This document shows, in pieces, positions 18,137 to 27,000 of a stretch of DNA of 64,000 nucleotides. Both the position numbers and the translations under genes were made by a program. Origin of the DNA: Bacteroidetes bacterium GWF2_35_48 (lineage in GTDB: Bacteria; Bacteroidota; Bacteroidia; Bacteroidales; GWF2-35-48); assembly GCA_001769125.1 (NCBI GenBank), contig MEOG01000089.1:62001-126000 (forward strand). Reading direction: 5' to 3'. Numbering within the stretch: the stretch's first letter is position 1; every line of letters begins with the position of its first letter. The notes beneath the pieces were generated by a model that worked only from the letters and a program-made list of their open reading frames with translations, was not told the origin of the DNA and did no database searches.

Positions 18137-20290
18137 ATGAAACAATCTTTAATTTTAATATTTTTAATTTTATCTGGTGTTTTATTTGCGCAGCATCCCT
18201 CTATTGGTGGGTACAATGTATATTACGGGCATTTACACAATCACACCAGCGTATCTGACGGTACAGGAACAACTACGCAAGCATACACCTACGCAAGAGA
18301 TTCTGCGCATCTTGATTTTTTCAGCCTAGCAGATCATTGTATGTTTTTCACTTCTTCTTCATGGAGTGATTATAAAACCACCGCACAAAGTTTTAATCAG
18401 GACAGTGTTTTTGTTGCATTCTGGGGCTTTGAATGGTCGAGTAACTTTACCTATGGTCATGTTGCAGTGATAAACACAGACGATCACACCTCATCTCTTT
18501 ATACGGGTACAACAACGTTTTCTGGTCTGTGCGACTGGCTTTCAACACGTGAAGGGGTTGCATTTTTTAACCATCCGGGCAGAGAAAATTCTTTCGACAT
18601 GGAGTTTAACCTGTTTGAGCCTCCTGTCAGTGAAAAATTCGTTGGAATGGAGCTTTGGAACAAGAGTGAAGGGTTTACAGGTTTTTATTATAATGATGGC
18701 TATTATGAAAATGATGGCAATCTGGGTTATTTTGACGAAGCGCTGGTTCGCGGTTGGAAAATAGGTGCAACAGGCTCTGAAGATAACCATGATGCAACAT
18801 GGGGAAATGGTACTGAAAGCAGAATGGCTGTATTATCACAACATTTAACAAAATCTGATATTTATACAGCATTTAAAGCGCGGCGATTTTTTTCCACGCT
18901 CGATAAAAACATTGCGCTCTCTTTTAAAATAGATACGTTTGAAATGGGCTCCACTACTATAAATGGAAGTAAAATTTTTCACATTCAGGCAACAGATGGT
19001 GATGGAGAATTGTTTACAAAAGTGCAACTTTTCCGCAAAGGTTTTTTATTTCAGACATGGGAGGGTCTTTACCCTGTTATTGACATCAGCTTTGAAATTC
19101 CGGTATACGGAAACGAATATTATTACGTAAAAATCACACAGGAAGACGGACAGGAGGCAATATCTTCACCGATTTGGGTAACAGGAGCAAGCAACCAGCC
19201 TCCTTTTATCAGTATTATAACGCCACAAAACGGAGCTACTTTTTACGCAGAAGACAGTCTTACAATTTCTGCAACAGGAAATGATTCTGATGGCACAATT
19301 TCTTTTGTTGATTTTTATTTTGACGGAATCTTTATTGGTACAGACTCTTCCGTACAATATCAATTTACAGTTAATAATCTTTTAACCGGAAATCACTGGT
19401 TGTTTTGCAAGGCTGCTGATAATGCAGGAGCTGTATCATTTTCAGATACTATTTATTTTACAGTACAGCCCGACTCAGGAATAATTTTTATAGAAACGCC
19501 TATCTCCATCGGAAACAATGATGCAGAAGAAATTCTTCTGGGACAGATTTACCTGACAAGTTCAGATATTGAATTGGTCTATGATAGTTTTGTTACAGGA
19601 GATCAGACAGTGGGCTTACGCTTCGAGAATACAGGGCTTCCAAACGACGCAACCATAACCCGGGCTTATATCCGGTTTACAGCTTCCGATACAAATAGCG
19701 ATGCATGCGACCTTGTCATAAAGGGAGAAGCCTCTGACAACGCAACAATATTCTTGAGTCAAACATCTGATATTTCTTCCCGGATTACAACATCGGCTTC
19801 TGTTTTGTGGTTTCCCGCAGCATGGAATACAGTCGGTGCATCGGACAGCACCCACACGACACCGGATTTATCTTGTATTGTTCAGGAAATAGTAAGTCGT
19901 CCGGGGTTTGGAAATAACAGTCCGCTTTGTTTTATAATAACCGGATCTGGAACACGTTCTGCTTATGCTTACGAAGGCGATCCAACAAAGGCTGCTATTT
20001 TGCATATTGAATATGTTCAGTCTCTTCATGAGAATAAAAATAAAACGAACACAACAGAATTTATTATTTATCCCAATCCGGCACGAAACAAATTGTTTAT
20101 TAAAGCAAATCATTTTACGGAGCCCTGCCTTGTTGAAATTTACAATTTTTCAGGTCAGAAAGTATCAACATTTTCTCTTATTAAAAATAATCAAGAAATA
20201 GATTTGCATAGATTTAACGCGGGGATTTATCTTTTGAAAATTATAAATTCCGATGACATATTGTATGCTTACAAGATTATGTTATGGTAA
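18137..20290 (+). CDS. secreted PHP-domain (CehA/McbA-like) metallohydrolase with Ig-like, DNRLRE/CBM96-like and T9SS sorting domains
   Basis: YYGHLHNHTSVSDGTGTTTQAYTYARDSAHLDFFSLADHC; GVAFFNHPGRENSFD; TGSEDNHDATWG; C-terminal IYPNPARNKLFIKA. Confidence 0.83.
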   Translation: MKQSLILIFLILSGVLFAQHPSIGGYNVYYGHLHNHTSVSDGTGTTTQAYTYARDSAHLDFFSLADHCMFFTSSSWSDYKTTAQSFNQDSVFVAFWGFEWSSNFTYGHVAVINTDDHTSSLYTGTTTFSGLCDWLSTREGVAFFNHPGRENSFDMEFNLFEPPVSEKFVGMELWNKSEGFTGFYYNDGYYENDGNLGYFDEALVRGWKIGATGSEDNHDATWGNGTESRMAVLSQHLTKSDIYTAFKARRFFSTLDKNIALSFKIDTFEMGSTTINGSKIFHIQATDGDGELFTKVQLFRKGFLFQTWEGLYPVIDISFEIPVYGNEYYYVKITQEDGQEAISSPIWVTGASNQPPFISIITPQNGATFYAEDSLTISATGNDSDGTISFVDFYFDGIFIGTDSSVQYQFTVNNLLTGNHWLFCKAADNAGAVSFSDTIYFTVQPDSGIIFIETPISIGNNDAEEILLGQIYLTSSDIELVYDSFVTGDQTVGLRFENTGLPNDATITRAYIRFTASDTNSDACDLVIKGEASDNATIFLSQTSDISSRITTSASVLWFPAAWNTVGASDSTHTTPDLSCIVQEIVSRPGFGNNSPLCFIITGSGTRSAYAYEGDPTKAAILHIEYVQSLHENKNKTNTTEFIIYPNPARNKLFIKANHFTEPCLVEIYNFSGQKVSTFSLIKNNQEIDLHRFNAGIYLLKIINSDDILYAYKIMLW

Positions 20291-20330
20291 TGTAGGTACG
20301 CTCCATGGAGCGTACCTACAATACCATAAC
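20281..20330. repeat. palindromic element, family CTCCATGGAG, copy 3
   Basis: gttatggtaatgtaggtacgctccatggagcgtacctacaataccataac, a near-perfect 50-bp palindrome. Confidence 0.92.
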
Positions 20331-20462
20331 AGGGATCTTACAATAAATATTTCATGCATCCGGCAATACTTTCACAGATTTAGTTAATTTTGAGCCGGGT
20401 AAAAAAATGAACCTTATTATAATATTTTTCGTATTAAGGATATTTTTAATTAATAAATTTAT

Positions 20463-20550
20463 GTTGCAAGTTACAGGTTGCATATTTAATATCAGTAAAA
20501 TTAAATTAAGTTCCGAAACCTGCAACAACTAATAACCTGCAACTTGCAAC
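20463..20550. repeat. inverted repeat gttgcaagttacaggtt ... aacctgcaacttgcaac
   Basis: 17-bp arms with 1 mismatch; related sequence at 55542-55695 and 62341-62400. Confidence 0.75.
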
Positions 20551-20614
20551 ACATAAAAAATTACTGTATTTTTGAGTTTTATTTGAATTTTTTTTATAGC
20601 ACTTATAATCAATT

Positions 20615-21847
20615 ATGAAAATCAAAGCATCTCTGAGACGCCTCATCCTTTCTAATTTTAAACTTGATGTACTGCTTGCCATCAGTCAGGCTATTAATGA
20701 GAACCTGACCAATGATGAGTTATTTCACAAATTTGAAGTATTACTCAGGAATGACCTGAATATAGGTAAAGTTGTTGTTTTTTCCTATAATAACATTAAG
20801 TGGGAGTGCGTACTTGAATCTGGCTACAAAGTTAATTCTGCCACTATCGGTAACCTTGAAACCGAAATGCTGAAATATCGTGAGATTACAAATATTATTT
20901 CAGTTAATCATCCGGTTTTAGATGTTTTTGATGTTATTATTCCTGTATTTCATAAAGACAATATTATTGCGTATGTTCTTATCGGGGATATTGAAGAAGA
21001 ACGCGAGGGAGTAAGCCCAACAATCAAGCACCTGCATTTTATTCAGACACTGGCAAATCTTATTATCGTTGCCGTTGAAAACAAAAGGCTGAATCAGAAT
21101 AACCTTCGCCAGGAAGCCATGAAAAAAGAAATAGAGCTTGCTTCAAAAATGCAGGCCATGCTTATTCCGAGTTCTGCCAGCCTTCCTGAAAATAAAGAAA
21201 TTGTGGTTGCAGCTTATTACCATCCGCACTCCGGCATTGGAGGAGACTATTACGATGTTATAAAACTCGGCGAAACAGAATATGGTTTTTGCATTGCCGA
21301 TGTCAGTGGTAAAGGAATTTCTGCAGCGCTGCTCATGTCGAATTTTCAGGCAAATGTACGCGCCCTGTTTTCTTCAAAAATTTCTTTGAAGCTCATGGTA
21401 ACACGCTTGAATTATACCGTTATGAATAATGCCAATGGAGAAAAATTCATTACCTTATTTATTGCAAAATATAATGCAGCAACACATACGCTTGAATACA
21501 TTAATGCCGGACATAATCCTCCGGTTTTATATAAAGCTTCTGCAAAAAGCATAGGCTTTTTAACTCTTGGTTGTACTGGAATAGGTATGTTAGATAGTAT
21601 CCCTGGTATTATTGAAGGAATTATTACTGTTGAAAAAAATGATAAACTGCTTTGTTTTACGGATGGTCTTGTTGAAACCGAAAATGAGCAGGGAGAAGAA
21701 TTCGGCGACGATAATGTTACAGCCTGCGTTTTAAAAGATCAAAGCATCAGTGAAATGGTTGCTGATTTAAAAATTCAGTTAGATGCTTTTAAGGGCAGCA
21801 ATGCGTATATTGATGATATTTCTATTCTCGGCATGGAGTTTTTTTGA
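20615..21847 (+). CDS. GAF-like domain plus PP2C/SpoIIE serine phosphatase
   Basis: AMKKEIELASKMQAMLIPSS (linker helix), GIGGDYYDVIKLGETEYGFCIADVSGKGISAALLMSNFQA, YINAGHNPPVLY, LCFTDGLVETENEQGEEFG. Confidence 0.9.
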   Translation: MKIKASLRRLILSNFKLDVLLAISQAINENLTNDELFHKFEVLLRNDLNIGKVVVFSYNNIKWECVLESGYKVNSATIGNLETEMLKYREITNIISVNHPVLDVFDVIIPVFHKDNIIAYVLIGDIEEEREGVSPTIKHLHFIQTLANLIIVAVENKRLNQNNLRQEAMKKEIELASKMQAMLIPSSASLPENKEIVVAAYYHPHSGIGGDYYDVIKLGETEYGFCIADVSGKGISAALLMSNFQANVRALFSSKISLKLMVTRLNYTVMNNANGEKFITLFIAKYNAATHTLEYINAGHNPPVLYKASAKSIGFLTLGCTGIGMLDSIPGIIEGIITVEKNDKLLCFTDGLVETENEQGEEFGDDNVTACVLKDQSISEMVADLKIQLDAFKGSNAYIDDISILGMEFF

Positions 21848-21948
21848 TAAGCTTTTCAAAAAAAATTCACACGTACCTTGCGAGTAGGAAGACATAACGT
21901 AATTAAACACTGTATAAAGCCCTTAGACATACATTATGCAATGAAATT

Positions 21949-21988
21949 GATAATCGGTGGCTTCGACTCCGCTCAGCCACCGATTATC
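21949..21988. repeat. hairpin gataatcggtggc...gccaccgattatc
   Basis: 13-bp perfect arms; related to the tandem units at 40093-40170. Confidence 0.75.
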
Positions 21989-22110
21989 ATTTTCCACAAA
22001 AAGCAAAGCAACTATTTCCACTCTTTCGTGTCTTATTATTGGATGTGCAATAAAATTTCTTTAACTTGCAGGTTTGTTTGTATTTGCCAATTCAAGAATA
22101 TCTTAAAACT

Positions 22111-23865
22111 ATGAGACTTATTTTTTTTGTATCTCTGCTTATTTATTTCAGCTCTCTGAAAGCGCAATGTGTTTCATTGATCAATCATAATGAATGGGAC
22201 TCTGTACAGTGTGGTAGCTCAATTCAGTTATCAGCTCAAGATCCCAGAGTTGGTTGCACTGGTTATTGGTCCGGACCGACGGGAACTGTTTTTATTCCGG
22301 ATGCAAATTCCGCAATTATTACCGCAACAATTTCATTTGTAACAAATACTAAATTAGCAAAATTCACATGGACTGTTACTGATGGAAATATTTCTTCATC
22401 TGACAGTATAACTATTCATTTTTATAAAATGCCTGTTGCAAATTCAGGGGGTAATTTATGGGTAGATAATCCTGTTTCCGGTTCAGAAATAAAATGGGAT
22501 ACGATATGTGGTAACAGATATTCTCTGCATCCAAACCTGAATGGTGTAGGCGTTTTGCAATGGTTAGCTCCTTATACTTCGAATATACATTTTGCAAATA
22601 CCTATACAAACACAAGCCCTTGGCCTACCGATACGGTAATAGTAGGATTAAATAATTCAGACCCCGGAAATCCACCATACTATGAATTCTATTTGCAAAT
22701 GGACAACAGCCAAATAAATGTGGCTCCATTCTCACACGGTTGTATAGATAAAGATACACTTCGTATAACCTTTGCGCGTATACCAACAGGAAATATTTTT
22801 ATTCGCCCACCGTATTGCTATGGAGATACCGCTTTGATTACTCCTGACTTTGATCCACTAGGTCAACCGAGCCATTTTACCTGGGACTTTCATGGAGGAA
22901 CTGTAGAATCTTGTCGCCCCAATTCATCTACACTTTATCCGAATGATTCTATTTATTTAATAGTTTGGGATACTACAGGAATCGTCATGGAACATACCGT
23001 ATCATTAGTAACAAACAACCCCTGGGGCTGTTACAGTCAATTAATTACCGATACGATATTTGAACCTACGCCTGTTTATCCTATGGTTTCAATAGATCCG
23101 ACTACATGTATGAATTGCAATGGGAAAATCATGGTTTACCCGATAGATTCATTGTCTACATCGTATTTATGGGTTAATCCACCTGATGGCCAATCGTCAT
23201 CTTCCGATTCATTGGTAAATTTATGTTCGGGGTATCCCTATAATGTTCGTTTCCGTTATCAGTCCTGGTCGCCAAATATTTTCTGTACAGACACAATATC
23301 ACTAGTTTTACCTGATACAGGAATGATAACTGCATCATTTGCTATAGACAGCGACACTGGTCATGTAATAGCAGGGCTAACCGAAGTGTTTTTTCAAAAT
23401 ACAACAATAAACGGTCAGTTATTTAATTGGCATTTTGGAGATGGCACTATTTCAACCGCAAGCAATGTTTCTCATATTTATCAAACAAATGGTACTTATT
23501 CCATGTATCTGATTGCATGGAGTTCTTTTGGTTGTGAAAGCATCTCTGATTCTATTATTATACAAGTTGAAAGTAACAGTGTTGAACAAAATGACAGAGA
23601 TAAATTTAATATTTCGATAGCTCCAAATCCATTTTCAAATAATCTAAAATTATCTTTCAAACTGCAAAGCTATTCTGAAGTAAAGGCAGATATTATTAAT
23701 TCAAAAGGACAGACAGTAATTCAGTCTTTAATTGATAATCAATGTGAGTCAGGAAATCATTTTTTTGAATTCAATACTGGTTCTTTAAACTTAAAACCCG
23801 GAATTTATTTTTTAAAGATGAAAATTAATGAAGCTATTTATCATTCAAAAATAGTGATGGAATAA
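22111..23865 (+). CDS. PKD-domain protein with T9SS sorting domain
   Basis: Signal-peptide start at MRLIFFVSLLIYFSSLKAQC; PKD motif FNWHFGDGTISTASNVSHIYQTNGTYSMYLIAWSSFGC; C-terminal IAPNPFSNNLKLSF. Confidence 0.8.
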   Translation: MRLIFFVSLLIYFSSLKAQCVSLINHNEWDSVQCGSSIQLSAQDPRVGCTGYWSGPTGTVFIPDANSAIITATISFVTNTKLAKFTWTVTDGNISSSDSITIHFYKMPVANSGGNLWVDNPVSGSEIKWDTICGNRYSLHPNLNGVGVLQWLAPYTSNIHFANTYTNTSPWPTDTVIVGLNNSDPGNPPYYEFYLQMDNSQINVAPFSHGCIDKDTLRITFARIPTGNIFIRPPYCYGDTALITPDFDPLGQPSHFTWDFHGGTVESCRPNSSTLYPNDSIYLIVWDTTGIVMEHTVSLVTNNPWGCYSQLITDTIFEPTPVYPMVSIDPTTCMNCNGKIMVYPIDSLSTSYLWVNPPDGQSSSSDSLVNLCSGYPYNVRFRYQSWSPNIFCTDTISLVLPDTGMITASFAIDSDTGHVIAGLTEVFFQNTTINGQLFNWHFGDGTISTASNVSHIYQTNGTYSMYLIAWSSFGCESISDSIIIQVESNSVEQNDRDKFNISIAPNPFSNNLKLSFKLQSYSEVKADIINSKGQTVIQSLIDNQCESGNHFFEFNTGSLNLKPGIYFLKMKINEAIYHSKIVME

Positions 23866-24010
23866 TGGTAAAAGATTTAATAACAAAACAATTTTGTGAA
23901 ACATCGCAGATTGTGTTGCGAGGGATAATATCCTACAGGTTTTTCAGGAGTTTTTTACCAAAAATATTTCAGGAATACAGATAAAGATTTTTTCAGATTT
24001 TTATAGGATA

Positions 24011-27000
24011 ATGCAAGCACTAAACAATTTTTTTTTATATTGTATATTACTTATCTGTTACAGCTTATCAGTAACAGCCCAGCGTTCCTATATCTTTATT
24101 GAAAATAAAAATCAGTGGCCGGAGAAGGTACTTTTTAAGGCAAACATTCCCGATGGAACACTATGGCTGGAAAAAAATTGCTTAACCTATAATTTTGTAA
24201 AGCGTACTGATTTGGAAAAATCCTGCGCACATCATAATGCAGCATGCGGGCATAATCATCAAAAAGACAACACGATTAATTACCATGCGTACAAAGTTCA
24301 TTTTGAAAATTCCAGATTATCTGACGTCAAAATTAAACCAGAAGAAACCGCTCTCGACTACTGTAATTTTTACATTGGCAGAGATCGCTCCAAATGGGCT
24401 TCAAGAGTGAAAAAATACGATGTCGTAAACTACGAAAATCTGTATCAGAATATTGATATGAAAATTCATGTTTCTGAAGGAAAATTCAAATACGATTTTA
24501 TTGTTGCCCCTTATGCCAATCCCTCTGTTATAACATTACGTTTTGAAGGACACGACAGCATTTTTCTCGACAATAATGATTTGATAATACGCACTTCTGT
24601 AAATGAGCTTTCGGAACTTAAGCCCTATGCCTACACGGAAAAAAACGGAATCAAAAAAGAGGTCTCTTGTTTCTTTAAATTAGATGGGAGTAAATTATCT
24701 TTTATTTTTCCGGAAGGGTATGACAAATCAGCGAAGTTAGTTATTGACCCGGTTCTTATTTTTTCTACCTATACAGGTTCTACTACAGACAACTGGGGCT
24801 TTACGGCAACCTACGATAATTATGGAAATGTTTTTTCCGGAGGGATTGTTGAATCTGGAGGATACCCGGTCTCTACAGGTGCTTTTCAGATTACAAACGG
24901 GGGCTTGTGGGATGTGGGTATTATTAAATATACGCCCGATGGAACAACAAAAATTTATGCAACCTACCTTGGCGGAAACAGTTCAGATATGCCCCACAGC
25001 CTTGTTGTGAATGAATATAACGAATTGCATGTATTCGGAACAACCGGTTCCGACAATTTTCCGATGCTGCCCGGTTCTTATGATTCTACGTTTAACGGAG
25101 GTCTTACCATTTCTTATGATTGGACTGTAATTTTCAGTCAGGGTACTGATATTTTTGTTGCAAAATTAAGCGAGGACGGCACAAATCTTTTAGGTTCCAC
25201 TTATATCGGAGGTTCTGCGAATGATGGTTTAAATTACAAGCCACACATGGATACAAACGGTGCATTGATGCATGGTTCTGATTCTCTTTATTATAATTAT
25301 GCAGATGGTGCCAGGGGAGAAATTATATGCGACTCAAAAAATAATGTTTATATCGGCACCTGTACTTTTTCTTCTGATTTTCCAACAACTTCGGGCGCAT
25401 TTCAGCAAACGCATTCAGGAAAACAGGAGGGTGTAGTTTTTAAACTGAACAGCAATTTGTCGCAATTGGTATGGAGCTCTTATATAGGTGGCAGTGAAGA
25501 CGACGCTGTGTATTCTGTTGATGTGGACAGCAATTTCGATGTGTATGTTGCCGGAGGAACCGTATCGCATAATTTTCCAACAACACCCGGAGTTTTAAAT
25601 CAGAATTTTCTTGGTGGAAATACGGATGGCTTTGTTGCGCATATTACTGAAAGTGGAAATCAATTGGTCAAATCAACTTATTTTGGTTCGAATATGTATG
25701 ATCAGGCGTATTTCGTGCGCTTAGATAAATATAACAATGTTTACATTTCCGGACAGACAGAAGCTACCGGAAATACACTTATTTATAATGCGGCTTATAA
25801 TACACCCAACAGCGGTCAGTTTATTGCAAAAATCAACAATGATCTTAATACCTTACTTTGGTCAACTGTATTTGGTACAGGTTCGGGAAAACCCAATATT
25901 TCTTTAACCGCATTTACCGTGGATGTTTGCAATCGTATCTATTTATCAGGTTGGGGGCGAATATGGGGTGATTATATCGTGGATGGTGTTACATACACCT
26001 GGGGCACAACATTCGGAACAGTAGGAATGGAGGTTACGCCAAACGCGCATCAGAGTGTTACAGATGGGCAGGATTTTTATATTATGGTGCTTGCAGATGA
26101 TGCCTCTGCATTAGAATATGCAACTTTTTTTGGAGAGCAACATTATGCGTCTTGTAATTACAGCGGACATGATCACGTGGATGGAGGAACCAGCCGCTTT
26201 GACCGGAAAGGAAATATTTACCAGAGTGTATGCGCAAGCTGTGGCGGTTGTCAGCAATTTCCAACTTACCCTCACACAGGTTCGAGTCCCTGGTCTTCTA
26301 CAAATAATTCTTACAACTGCAACAATGCTGTTTTTCGTTTTTCGTTTATGGATGACTTTTCGATTGCCGATTTTATATTGCCTCCAACAGGTTGCGCTCC
26401 ATATATTGTGAATTTTCAAAACACAAGCCTTGGTACAAATTATTTGTGGGATTTCGGAGACAGTACTACATCTACAGATGAAAATCCCGTTCACACGTAT
26501 GCAGGTTCAGGAACATACAACATAACACTAATAGCAAGCGATCCTGGTACCTGTAATCTTGCAGACACCATTGTAAAACAAATTCAGATTATTTCCAATA
26601 ATACAGATTCCCTTGCCATGGCTTCTGTATGTCCGGCAGACAGTGTTCAGATTGGTGTTCCGCCCGGAGTAGATCCAAATATCACGTATCACTGGACACC
26701 CGAAACAGGATTGAGCAATCCCGATATTTCAAACCCCTGGGCATATTTTTCTTCATCACCTGTAAACTATATTCTTACCATAACAAATGGCACTTGTATA
26801 GATACTTTTTTTCAGACTGTAAATCCTGTTATCGGGAATTATTCAATCGCTGCTATTAATGACACAACAATTTGTGAAGGAGGCAGTGTTACGCTTTCAG
26901 CAAACTCGCCTAACCAGACTGTAAGTTATTTGTGGAACACGCAGAATAGCTTCAATACTCATATCAACACGAATACATCCACAAGTGTTTTTGTTGTGCA

